64,000 bases of DNA from Icerya purchasi (taxonomy: Eukaryota; Arthropoda; Insecta; Hemiptera; Monophlebidae): assembly GCA_039619475.1 (NCBI GenBank), contig CM077116.1, forward strand, positions 302,658,464 to 302,722,463, read 5' to 3'. Below are positions 1 through 13,700 of this stretch, in pieces. The notes beneath the pieces are model-generated. The model was not told the DNA's origin. It did not search any database and saw only the letters and a program-made list of their open reading frames with translations. Each line of letters starts with the position of its first letter. The first letter of the stretch is position 1. Both the position numbers and the translations under genes were made by a program.

Positions 1-258
1 CCGTATAGTAATGTTAATTTAAATTCTATTACTTATATTTTACCAAAATTTATTTTTAAGATAGACTGTTAGTTATGCTTTGATGTATTTTTATTCTCGG
101 GCGAGGACTATTATCTGTGATAGTCGGCTGTTGAATTTATATATTATACTTTTATGAGATATTATTGTTTTATACATTATACTTTTATGAGATATTATTG
201 TTTTATACACTTTCGTTCTTTAATTAAATTTCACTTGGATCATGTATTTCGTTTATAG

Positions 259-409
259 GATGATGTAGATTTTGACAGCATTCCGATGCCGGCTGAACCA
301 CTTTTTTATGTTATATGTTATAATATGGCTGTTATATATTATCATATAAAACAGTTTGGCTGCGCTTTGACCATTCTTAACGGACTCAGTGAACACATTA
401 AATGCATGG
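259..409 (+). CDS. CNOT10: CNOT10 exon (first in window)
   Basis: Follows an AG at 257-258 and is followed by donor GTAAGA. It reads in frame from GAT, ends with one base of the next codon, and encodes the TPR-like helix pair PLFYVICYNMAVIYYH. In human CNOT10 this block is near residue 110-140, so earlier coding exons are outside the window. Confidence 0.88.
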
Positions 410-3400
410 GTAAGAATATAAAGTATTGGCATTTTGATATATTTGTTGTGCATTAATACACGTTAATAAATTGTTACTTTAATAATAATTTTCAAATTGC
501 TTCGAAATATTGATTTCCTAAAGGAATGATAAATTAATATTTTATTACAGTTTTTGTTTTATTTCCCCAAACTTCTGTTCTATAAAGATATATTTTAGTA
601 TATATGCGGTTGGATCTATTATTATCTTCGGAGTTCTTTTTTTTTATTATTAGAAAATATGGGGCATTTCACGTCAAATGTCCCAGCGCGGCGCTCAAGC
701 GCCAAAATGCTTACTTTTTAACTGATGAGTACACTATTAAGAATCATACACAAAAAATAATAAAACGTTTTTGATGTATTTTTTCCTCAGCTTTCCAATG
801 AAATCATTAGTTTTTTGAAAATGTGCCGTTTTAACCTCAAAAATACGCAAAACGTGTTATATCTTTAAAAGGGCTTTTTTAATATTCTATTTTAAATATT
901 CTATTTTAAATATTCTAGATCGAAAGAGGAGGGGTTTTTAACGTCCATATAGCAATTTTCAGAGTGTGTTTCTTTTTTATTTTACGAGATATTGAACGCC
1001 AAAAAAAGACGGACCGCAGCTGCGGCATGCGGCTTAGCGTAACGCAAAATGTTTATCGGGGTTTTCTAATATCTATTTGACGTCGAGTTTGAATTGTGGT
1101 TAGCTTACGTTTATTTAGTTGTGGATTACCATCATTGTGATTGTGCTGAATAACAAGAGCGAGGGTTGTCGAAAGCGCGTATTACTTTATGAACATCGAA
1201 AAACATGAGCTTACGGTATAACTTCGGAAATTAATTAATTTAGCTTTAATTAACTAATTTATTATAGGTTAATTATTTCTTATTTTTTATCTAACGCTAT
1301 GTCGCATTCAGTTTTTCATTCAAGATGCATTAATCTGTTTGGTAAAAGTAATCATCCTATTAATTCGGCGAAACAGTTGTTTAACTTTCCCACATCTAAA
1401 AAAGATGAATATCCATCAATACTAGAAACAGCACAAATTTTTAATAATTGTAGAACTGAAATTTATAATCGTACATCAGATTCATCTATTCCCGATGTAA
1501 AAAAAAATTATCTACAAACACAAAGAAAATTTGAAAAACGAAGAAAACAAATAAATAAATTTCTGTGATACTTACGTAAATATACATTATGTAATTATAT
1601 TGCAAAAATGTACAAAGAATGTTTCAATGTATAAATAAATAATATATACTTATGTGTAGTAGAATTAATTATTTAGTAAACATTATTGATGGAAAACATA
1701 CTGTGCCGTAGCTGCGGTTCGTCTTTACTTTGGTGTTCAATATCTCGCAAAAGAAAAAAAAAACACACTCTGAAAATTGGTATATCGACGTAAAACTCCT
1801 CCTTTTTCGATCTAGAGTATTTTAAAAAATATTAAAAATGCCTTTTAAAGATATAACACGTTTTGTGTTTTTTTAAGGCTGAAAAGGCACATTTTCAAAA
1901 AAAGGGCGAATGATTTCATTGAAAAGCTGAGGAAAAAATACATCGAAAACGTGTTGTCGTTATTCTTTGTGTATGATTCTTAGTAGCGTAATCATCAGTT
2001 GAAAAGTAAGCGTTTTGACGTTCTAGCGCCGCGCTGGGACATTTGACGTGAAATGCCCCATATTTCATATTTATATACGTGCTTTTCTAAATTTATACCT
2101 GCTCATAGTTTTCATAAATATAAATAACTTTTAAAAATTAAAATTTACACTCACTGGTTTCTCTTGAGTAAAAATATTTGAATATTGCAATTATTATTAT
2201 TTTTTTTTTTCGGTGGTCTACTAACATAGTTCTTTTGTTTTAAATATTAATATTACAATAATATGAATTGGGAGTCAAATGCTATTTTAACGTGATAAAA
2301 ATTGTGTTTATCTCTCTATGCTTGTGGAAAACAATCTTTACCTTTATTCTGTTTTGTTAAGTTAGGGATTGTTCACATTTATTTATTATTACATGAAGTT
2401 TTTTTTTATTAATAGTTTAGGATTTCAATGTCCAACTAAAAATTAGAAATTTTGGTTTGGTTTTTTTTTTTTTTTGTCTTTGAAATATGTGTATTGTTTT
2501 AAATTTATTTTTCTTTTCTTGAAGTGAGTAATTTATAAAATAGTTAATTTTTTCATTATTTCAATACATTTTTATCTCATATGATTTTATTATACGTCGT
2601 TTTTATTGCATTTATAAGGGAATATTTTGTATTATCTATTTACCATCGGAAGCAATAAACAAAATACATAATTCATCTGACGATATGTAGATTATGAATA
2701 ATCATGAGAGATCTTGGGTTCTTTCCATAATGTAATGCTGCGATACTTGAAGTACCGTTGGCGGTGGAACATTCAAAGAATTGTTTTACCGATAAACAAT
2801 TTTATAAGATTGATTATTTATGTACGGTAGTGTTATATTTTAAATAATAACGATTTAATATCACCTGATATTTGCCGGTTAGGTGGAATGGTAAACGCAT
2901 GAACGTGGAAAATTTTTTATGTTATTTTATTAATTTTTTTAGGTTTATTATGGAAATGTTTTATGATGTTTAATTTTTGTAAACTATATTTATAGCTAGA
3001 GAGTTAGCTGAAAAAATTTTGTTACTGCTTATACAGACTTATCTTGCTATCCGTAAAGTGGACATGGCTTTAGATATTATAATATGTATTGAAAAAATTT
3101 ACGAACCTAAGACTTCTTCCGTGTCTCTGTTTAACGATCCGTTCTTTGAGGTTAGATTTTCTGATTGTTTTATTCTTGCGCGAATTTATTTATGTAATTT
3201 TTCTGAGTAAAATTTAAATTGCTCTTAGTAAATTAAATTTGTTTATTTATTGTCTTATAGTGTATTTATAATCTTCGTGTTTTTTTGTAACTTTTGAAAT
3301 TAAAGATTAAATTTCACGTTTTTGAGATTATAGTTTCTCTAATTTGAGTGATAAAATTATTTAAAGCTATTGGTACAAGGTATACTGTTTTTAAGGTCGA

Positions 3401-4685
3401 GCTACGTTTTATTTTTAAAATAACAAATACTTATAAAAAACTAAAGTTACAGTGAAAATCGGTAAATCCAAGCAAAAAAAGCTGAATGCCGAGAACAATG
3501 AAATTAAGTATTTTTTTAATGTATAATATTAATACTGATACTACTATTAGTAATGAAATCGATTAGATGATTTTATATCGGTTTATTGAAATACGTGGCG
3601 AATAATTTATTAAAATAAAATATGTAAGTTATTCTCCGAATTAATAAAGCAATTTTTTCGTGAAAATACAGGACGCCAGTGACTTAGATTCGTTTAAATT
3701 ACGTCTGTTAGAATTGAAGTGTAAGTGTTTAATTCGTATGGGCGAAAGCTGCGAAAGGGCATTGCGCATTTTTAGTGAAAACATCGATAAGGTAATAGTT
3801 AAGTTTTCAATTAACAGACGGAATTACTAATTTTTATCTTTTAATTTGTATTTGCATATTATTTTGCAGTGTTAACGATTTTTTTTTCAGCTACTCCACT
3901 AAAATATAGTGACTAAATGGGTAATGAGTAGAGTAAAAAGAAAGAGAAACAGAATAAAAGAAAAGATCGAGGAAAGAGGGAAGTAAGACTGAAAAGTAAA
4001 ATTATTAAGTAGAGCAAAAGAGATATTATAGGACATAAAAGGTAAGGATTGAATGGAAAGGTTAAGGTTTTGCCATGTACGTGTAAATGTGGCTACTCAC
4101 AGAAAAAGATATATGGTATAACAAAAAGTATTGATAATGATTCACACTTTGATACAAAAAGAGGAGAAAGCAGAAAGTTTATAAAGAAACAGATTTCATT
4201 ACAAGAAGAAAATGTTCATACATTTTCACTTTTTGACTAGTATAGGAATAAATATATAAAAATCAAAAGATGAGACAATCACAAAGATGAAAAAACAAAT
4301 GAAATTTAAAAAAAGAAAATAAACCATTAAATTTTTTTAAAATTATAATGCTTGTAATATATTTGTGTTTTGCCGTTAATGCCCATTATCGTATTTCATA
4401 CATTTTTTTTTTTTCATAAAGAATTTCATTTAATCATTTAGTTTTATAATACATATATACAGGGTGCGGCAGCATAACTTCCTTTTTTAAAATGCGTCAC
4501 TTTTTTTCTTCTGAATTTTTTAAAGAAATAATAATAGAAAATTAAAATAAAACTGCAAGGGAAGAAGCATACATATTGCCAATGGGATCTAGAATACGTA
4601 TTTCGATTTTCTATTATTATTTCTTTAAAAAATTTAGTAGAAAAAAAGTGGCGCATTTTAAAAAAGGAAGTTATGCTGCCGCACC

Positions 4686-4745
<60 letters not shown>

Positions 4746-7700
4746 CTATTTGTAAAAGCAGTTTTTTAATTATTTAGTTATATTTTTTTGTCTGTTTTTA
4801 GTAGTTTATCTTTAGTAGTAAGTCTTGTAGAATCCTTCTTCTCTTCTGTTCTTCTTTCTTGCTTCTACACGTAGATTGATGGGAATTATGGCAGAATATT
4901 TAGAGCTCACGAGATATGCTGGAGCTTTTCTGCATTCGGTTTCATGTCTTAGTGAATCTGCATTGAGGTTTTTTGGTAACTTTCCTAATATTTTCTTTCG
5001 ATCAGGTTAGTAATTTATACCAAATGTATGCCTGATAATTCCTTCTGCTATCCTTAGAGTTTGGCGTTTTCGATTGTTTTTTTTAGCACCTGATTGTTCG
5101 CATTCGGCCCCAACACCGCATTTCAGACTTTCCAGTTTGTTTTCTCCTTCTTTAATGTAATTAATTTCTCACGTTTATGTGGGGCAATGTTCCAGATGGG
5201 ACGCTTTTAATAAATTGTTTTCTAATATTTATCGGAAATTGAAAAAGAAAAAAGTAACGTTCCTTTTTTATTAAATGAGTTCTTTGCTTGCTCTTTTTCT
5301 TAGTTATCTTCCTATTCTCTCATTACTAATTACTTAACTTCCCAAATATTCAAATTCGTTCACTTGCTTTACTGTTAATTTAATGTTTAGTTCTTTACCT
5401 TTCATTGTACTATATTTAATTACTTTCGTTTTCTTTCATTAATTTTTATTTTATATGGTGTGGAGTAGTCTGTTTATGTCATTAATGGATGTTGTAATTT
5501 TGTTTCATTTTCCGCTATTAGTGTTACGTCATCTATTAATTTGATTGTCACATATCGTACACAACTTATTCTTATTCTGCAGTCCTCAATGTTGAGAAAC
5601 GCGTTTAAATGCCATTTTTCAATATGCATGTTAAATAATAACGGTGATAATCATCCGTATTCATTTTTCTTCATCATTTATCATTATTGTTCGATTTTTA
5701 TATAATTAAAATAAAATTTTTTCGTCCGCGAAGTCGATGTTTAATTCTTTAAGACATCAAAAAATATTATTTCAGTCAATATTATCGAAAGCTTTTTCTT
5801 TATCGATAAATTCGAGTTTAATTCCAGTGTTTCTTTTTATTAGCAGCCTAAGTGCGAGGATAGCTTGTTTTGTTCTCTTTGCTTTTCTGAAGCCAAACTG
5901 ATCATCAGATACATTTTCATTTGTTTTCTTTTAAATCCGTTTGTATATTCTTTTTTATTTTATTTTTATTTTTTAATTTTTCCTGTATAAAATGTTAAGG
6001 CGCTGTTCACATATTGAGCGTTATTCTTTTTTTGATATGGCTATCGTTGAATTTTTCTTAAAATCACTTAGGATTTTCCCAGATACATAATTATATTTTA
6101 TAGGTTGAAATAATTTATTTTTTGCTTTATTTCTTAGCATTTTAAAAAGTTCGCTAGGTATCAGATCTGTCCGTGAGGCTTTGAGTGATTTTCGATTATT
6201 TAGTACAAACGTAAATTTTTGTTTTAGGGTCTTCTCGCATCTTTTACGTTGAACTTCCTGTAGGATTTGACGAATTTTCATCACAAAGCTGTTCAATATA
6301 TTTCTTCCAGCGATTATTTATTTTGCAATGTTTCTATTGTCATCTTTCAGAACATTATTTTGCTATGTCTTTCGGATTAAATTGTTTTTTTATAGCCACG
6401 TACGCTTTCAACAAGTTTCCATTTTTCATAATGTTCGTTGCACTTCTTTCAGATCCAGGTTTCTGTCGTCTTAATTGTTTCTCCACTTTTTACATTCGCT
6501 TACATTATCTTTTATTTGGATTCAATTCTTTGTTACGTTAATTGTAATAATTTGTAAGTTATCCATGTGGTTTGTAATTTATTTTATCTATTGTTTCAAG
6601 ATATTCCTTTATTTTTATTATTATTTTTGCTTTTCAAACTATGTGTATTAATTCTTTTATTTGTTTCCTATTTGAAAGTTGCATTATTATTCTTGATCTT
6701 CGTTGGATTTAATTTTTGATTTTGTTTGCAAATCTTTTTCCATGTCGTACTTTTAATTTTCTGGTCATTATAACATTCTTTTTATATTCTGTTAATTCTT
6801 TTTACGTACTGAGACTTTATTTGCATCAAGTAAGGTAAAGTAAAGTAAGTCCCATTCCCTTGATACGGTATCATGGATTGTGAAGTTAAGCTTTCCATAA
6901 TGGTACTAAGCCTGGCGGCACTAATGAGAGTAGGGGGGACAGTTCCTTTCTATCGGCCGCTTTTACTTTCCAAAAATTTCTCTGGTACACAATTATTTCA
7001 GGCTGGGTAAACTTGGGAGCGACTTGGATCCTCATGTAATAATAACCAATATAATTATTTTTAGGTTTTTTGTATAATTTTTTGATATTAATATAATTTC
7101 GTAACATAGTAATCGCGATGGCTGAGTTCCCAGAACAAGGGTTCGCGAATTCGAAAACTAACGGCGGTGAGTGAAGAATTTTTAAAAACGAAATAATCGT
7201 TTGATATTCTCACGTGGAAGGCAGTGCTAAACGTGCATACTTTTAAAGTCAATTGATTCCGATCGTTCTCTAAAAGGTGTAGTCATTTCTGTTGCATGTA
7301 GAATATTGCGTGGAATGCGGTACTTGTTTACCGGTATAATATGACGTGCGATTAGGTAGTATGTGTCAACCATTTCTAGGAGACGGAGAAAAAGAAATTA
7401 ATAACTTAAATAGATATTGTATGTTAGTTTTTTCTAGTGGAACATAAAAGAAAGTTTAATTTTATTATTTATTACATTAGAAACGGATAAGTTTGCAAGC
7501 AAAACTTATAAAAGTTTCTTTTTCGACTTTATGTTGCTGAAATAAAAATGTCTAATTCTTCAGAAATATTTAAAGAATCAGTCGAACTGACGTGAGAGTA
7601 TAATGGGTAAAATATTACTCATTTTTAATTGTTAATAGCTGACTTAGTTGCTAGAGCGCTTCGCTTCCGTTAAGTCACGGGTTCGATCCCAGGCAATGAC

Positions 7701-10700
7701 TGAATTATTACGAAAATTTAAATTAAATAATCGCTAATTCACGTGGAAGTACAGTGGAAATCCACCATGTACACTACCATATGCGCGCTAATTAGTACAC
7801 AGCAGACATACACGGGCTGCATTTTTAGCGCGATAAATTAAACATTTACAATTAGTTCCAAGTGTAGTCTTATGGGCACACTAGCGTTGCGTATAGCAAT
7901 TGCCAAGAACGCTACCTATTCTGTACAGCTAGATTGTACGGATAGGTGTAGTCTTGACGCTCGAAATCGAGCTAAGAACGAAGAAAGAAAGAAAGAAAGC
8001 TGACTGAACGTGATGTTGGATGTAAAGAATTGGATGAATGTTGCAGAGATATGTTTCTCTTTTTAATATTGTTTTTGAAAATTAAATTAAATTATGCAAC
8101 TTCCCGTGTTCTAATGTCATATCTTTACCCGAGCTTAATTAGAATAAAAATTGTTTTACTGCTTGATAAAGATTTTATTTCGTAAAATGGTAATTTTTCT
8201 TTTTTTGTCGTATTTATTTATGTTTAAAATAACCTTAATTCGATAGGAACGCAGTAGAGTTATAATTTAAATAATCATTACATAAACAACTAATAAATTT
8301 GAATCTGTGATTGCAAGTTGTATTTCCTTTTATTTGTTTTAAATGTAAATTTTGTCTCCTGTATGTTTATGATGAATCTGTGTTATCGCACAGTTATTCG
8401 TTTATTGAGAATTTTTACATTTTGCTGTTAATAAACTGTTACGAAGGTTATAATATATGTTAATATTAGATTTATTTTTTATGTTTGGTAAATAGGCTAT
8501 CGAAAAAGTAAGTTCCGAATCTGAAGAAGTTTTTGACGCTCGCTGTAAAAATAAAGTAAGTATACTTATACAATTCTCTATACGTGTATTGTGGGGATTT
8601 AGAATAACGAAGTTCGTAGTTTAATGAAATAGTTTTTACATTTTTTTTTTCTCTTCTTATTACTCGTTATTTATTTAAGTGCTAGATTTATTTAGAATAA
8701 GTATAGGTTTAAAGTCATTTTTAAGCATTAAACTCATTAGAGAAATTAAAAAAAAAATTAACGTAGAATAAGTGTGATAAGAGAAATACCGAAAGTTGGT
8801 CACGAATTTTTAGATCATAAAAAGAGTTTTAAGAAAAATTATGTTGTTTGAGTAAGAACCCTGTGAAGTTGACATAGTTGACGGATGTTTTAAAAAACTT
8901 GTCCCTGCATAAATATTGTTCAGTTTTCATTCATAGCAATATTATCGCCAGAAATATTTGCAGTGCCTAAATTAGTGTGACAGAAAATATATTAAAAATA
9001 CTTCAACGGCCAATATTTTAATTAGTGCAACTTTTGAATTCAAAATTATATTTTCTAAAAAAAAAAAAAAAGAAAACTGCATCTTTATTCGAAGTGTCAG
9101 AAATATTGAATAAATTTTGATAACTGGAAAACAACTACCACTTTCCGCTTTATTCTATTTAACCAGAACACAGAGTAATTTTTAGTAACGACTTCTATTT
9201 TGTGTCGAAATAAACTTTACTCGTTATGATTAGTCAGGTAGTAGAATAATATATTTCCTAAAACGAGTATCAATCGTTTAGATAACTAAAATAATATAGC
9301 AATTAGTAAAAGAAAAATTGAAAACGCTCATTTCGGTAAATGCCTGAAGATAACAATTTTTCAATTTAGCAACAAAAATTTCTCAAGTCATACTCGTTTG
9401 TGTAAAAGACTGTACTTTCGGCGCTCACTTTAAGAAATTTATTTATTTTGATTCTGTACAAGTTTTGTTTATTTTTTCTACTATATGAAACATTTACTTA
9501 TAAAACTTATTTTTGACATGAAATAAAATTGACATACAGGAAAATTCGTTTATCCCTTATATTTACTACGTTGTATAAACATTTTTAAGTTTTAAAAATT
9601 TAAATATCGTTATCGGAACAATCTGTGTATTGTGTAACTTTATGTAAACTGTTTAGGTAAGTTTCTTGTAACAACCAATTTGGAGCAATACTTTTTGAAT
9701 ACGTTAAATACTGTTTTACTGATGTCTTTGAAGAAATTTCTTTTATATGTCGCCTTCGGTGTTGGCGATACATAAGCAGCAATATAACAAAATTCATGTT
9801 GCATTCAGTCATAATTTAAACTCATTAATATCGCGTACGAAAGCTACCGGTCTTCCCGATAATTCTGTCAGAAGACTAAAGAAAAAACAACGTAGAACTA
9901 ATAATAAAGATAATAAAACATTAATAATAACGAAATGCTCATATATAGATAATCGAATGATTAAATATTAACATATAACAAGCGACGTCATCTATTGGGA
10001 TGCACCGTTCTTTACGAAACTTAAAATAGCTAAATGATCAATTGTGTTAATGACCTAAGAGTCGGCATTTAAAAAAAAATAAATAAACATATAAAAAAAA
10101 GTACGTTTTCATTTATCAAGATTAACAGCTCATATGTATTCCTTCCTATTTCCGTTTTTTGGAAATACAAGTCAAACGCGTTTATCTTCATTTTTAATAA
10201 TATTCTCTAATTTTTTTTCCAATCAAAGATTAAAACTATCTAGGTTTCCTTCGGATGTGTGCATAATAAAACGCTAAACTAATTTTTATTAATACCTCCT
10301 TTCCGCTCTTCTGATATTAAAAATATAGAATATTGCTCCGAAGTCGTCGCGATAGCCTAGTTGCTAGAGCGCTTGACTTCTGATATGGATGTCACGGGTT
10401 CGATCCCGAGCGACAACGAACTTATTACAAGAATTAAATAAAATAAATAATCGCTAATAATCACGTGGAAGGCAATGGCGAACCACCACGTACAACTTCA
10501 TACGCGCGCTAGGTCAGTACATAGCAGACCCACACGAGACTGCACTTGTACATCGATAAATCAAACGATTACTATCAGTTCCGAATGTAGTCTTGCGTGC
10601 GTACACTTGCGTTGCATATATGTATAATAATTGCCTAGTACACTACCTATGTCTGTACTGCATGTACAAATAGGTAGTCGCCGACGCTCAGAAGCTGAGT

Positions 10701-13700
10701 ATGGCACTATAAAGAAAAGAAGATTGCTCCGAAAAGGCAGTTTAGTGCATTCATTTAATACTAAATCTTAAGATGTTTGTTATATAATTTTGTTATTTTA
10801 TATCCCATATTTGTTCAACGATAAACTGCTCCGAAGGATATATACTAGGAGAGAATTGTTTCGGTTGCACTTGGTAAAAAAATATGATTTTTCCAAGTTG
10901 TCCGACGGTTAGATTTTAAATATGGTAATTATTACGAAAATTGCGCGTCCATTGTGTGGCGTATGTTAAAAGGAAATTTTTATTAAATTTCAGAGTTGTT
11001 CTGTTAAATTGTTGACGGTCAGTTCGCTTTGTATGAAGAAATCGTATCAGGACAGCGTAAAAACTCTTGTATCCATTCCATTAGAAAATAACTTCGAGTA
11101 AGAATTTAATTTCCGTTCTTAAGCTTATGATTTAACGTTTCGTATTGTGATTTAAAATTTCAGATTATAAAAAAAAAAAAGAATTTAGATTTAAAGTTCT
11201 TATTAAATATTTCGAAGCGTGTTATTAAGAACTACTTCAGTAATGGACTTGTTTCTTTTTTATTTTTTTTGTCAATTTTGCAAAAACGCTTGAAGTTTTA
11301 TTCTTTCGGTAATCGCGAGAAAAATATTCAACTAAAAACGCATCGATAAAAAAAAAAAAAAAATTATACCTGAACAACAGTGTATTGCGTTACATCTATA
11401 GTGTCGACTCTGTTGGCTTTACGTTCTATTTAGTATAACCGGATTGTTCAGAAAGCGTTCTAATGTTAGCTTGTTAAATAAGGGTAACACTTTTTTCTTT
11501 TATTACTAGAGTTAAAAATTAATGGTGGTACTAAATTTTTAGTGTAAAATGTTTTCATTCCACTTCTAACGATTTTTTATTGTTGTTTAATGGCAAACAG
11601 TTTGCATTAGTTTCTTATTTTTGCATTATTTTCTTTTTTCTACGATGAAGTAAAATTAATGTAAGAAATTTCTCGTCATTATGGAAAGTAAAAACAACTT
11701 GATGGGGAAACAACAAACGATGTTGTCAGTGTATAATTTTTTTTTGCGTTTTAGAAAGAATCTTTGTTTTTGTGTTAATTGTTAGCTTCATTTTTATTTT
11801 TACATTCGGTAGATATTTTGTAATTTTTGCAATTAAATAAATTCGATTTTGCAGAATATTGTTGAAGCAGAATGTAAGATTTTTTCATTTTACAAAAAGC
11901 GTATATCTCATAATTATGCGAGTGCTCTTCAAAGACTGACATTTTTTTCATTCCGTTTTTACCGTGCCGCAAATGAATTTAAATACTTTACTTTGCCATT
12001 CGTTTTCCAACATTTTTTTTTTATTGTATTTTTATGATGATAATTTCCGCGTTTTATTTTCCCCCCAATTACCCCTCCTCTTTCCGAGTTTTTTATTCAC
12101 TTTTTCAAAATTGATTTCCCAGTACGTGATATGCTGATTTTTCTTTCGTTTTCTTACTTACCCGCTTCATTGTTTTTACCCTTTTCTGCCTCTCTAATCT
12201 TTAACATTCGCCTTTACACTTACTACACTTTGAGTGTCTTTAACTTCTTCCACTCTTATTTTATCGATCTAATCGGAATTTTTGAATGTAACAACATAGT
12301 TTTTTCCATTTTTTTTTTTAATTTTTTTTTTATTTCCAATTTTACGGAAAACTTAGGTAAGGAAAATAAGAATAGTTTATTTGCACGGAAATATTTGCGA
12401 TGTTATTTAGCAGTAAGAATCCGTGGATCGCTACCATATCGTTATCATATAAAACTGGATATTTTTTTTTACACGCCATTGTTTTGCCGAATTCTTGTGG
12501 ATATTTTGTTATACGTTTATTAATGTACGATTTTTATCTATTTTAGGTTAACGGGAGAGTCGGTTCCAATGATAGTTTATAATAGTTTAGGCTGCGTGCA
12601 TATGTTTTTAAAGAAGCCGATGTTGGCCGTTTTGTATTTTAGAAAATCGTTGGAAGAATTTATGGGCTGCTCGAAGATATTTCCTGCGTACAAGTGCGGT
12701 TTGTATATTTTTATCCGGTTTAACGTAATCGACGGAATTTATTCCATTGCCCGTTACCAGTAATTTAATGTTTCTTAGTTTTCTCGTTTTAGATGAAATG
12801 GTACAGGAGAGACCGCTACATGCAGTCAATCATTGTCATTCGGTATTGTATAATTTAGGAATAGCCCTATTGAATGCTGGCAAGCCGCATCAGGCATTCG
12901 ACTGTTTTATGGAATTATTGCAAACTTATCATTTGAATCCGCGCATTTGGTTTAGACTGGTCGAGTGCTGTATTATGGCGCACAGTAATGTACGTTATAT
13001 TAATTTTCTCGTTTATTTTTACATTTTTGTTTCATTTACCCTGAACATTTTGACGTTAGTTATCTTGAAGTATTTTATGACGTCATTTTATATGTAATTG
13101 CGTTTATTCGCATTTGCGATTTTTACTTTAACGTTAAATCGTGATTTTTTCGAGTTCCAGGCTGTGATGTCACACATTCTAAACTTAGTGTCGATACTTT
13201 TCAATCGTCTCATCACACTGTTAAGATCCGATTAGTAAAAAACTTCAGCTATTTGTACACGGTGTAAAACAACAATTAATATTAGGAGCATGGGAAAAAC
13301 TACGCGTAAAAGTTATATTAAGTCAAATAGACACGTTTTAAACGAAAACAATGGAAAAAAGTGTCTTTCAAAGGGCATTTTTTTTAAAAATACGTTTGAA
13401 AATAATGCCCTTTTCGAGTTTCGCAACAAGCAGCTATAATATTAAAACGCTATCGGTGTCCGTTTCTGCCTTTGAAAATGACTTGTGATTCAATTATGTC
13501 AGATTTAAAGAGAGTACGGCCGAAAAGTGTAATGAAATATATTACCTTCTTGCGGAGTGTGTTACGAAATTAGAGATTTTTTTAGTGTCTAAAAATAAGG
13601 TGAAGAATCACATTTCTTTTTGCATCGTAGTACGTTGCGCAAATAGTCTTCAAATTCAATTTGTGGGCGATGAAATTACTTTAAAACTTCAGTCAGAAAA

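Noticed and set aside
10347..10420. Functional tRNA gene.
   Set aside because: The tRNA-like head is followed by a body shared with three other loci, and other copies have mutated heads; this is a SINE promoter, not a host tRNA gene.
11855..11873. A possible 19-nt CNOT10 micro-exon (GCAG before, GTAAGA after).
   Set aside because: Including it breaks the reading frame at the next exon (stop within 12 codons), whereas joining 11097 directly to 12547 gives correct phase and a gap-free alignment to the conserved block.
12131..12523. 130-codon plus-strand ORF.
   Set aside because: It is a pyrimidine-rich, Phe-heavy low-complexity translation inside a CNOT10 intron; no motif or splice evidence.
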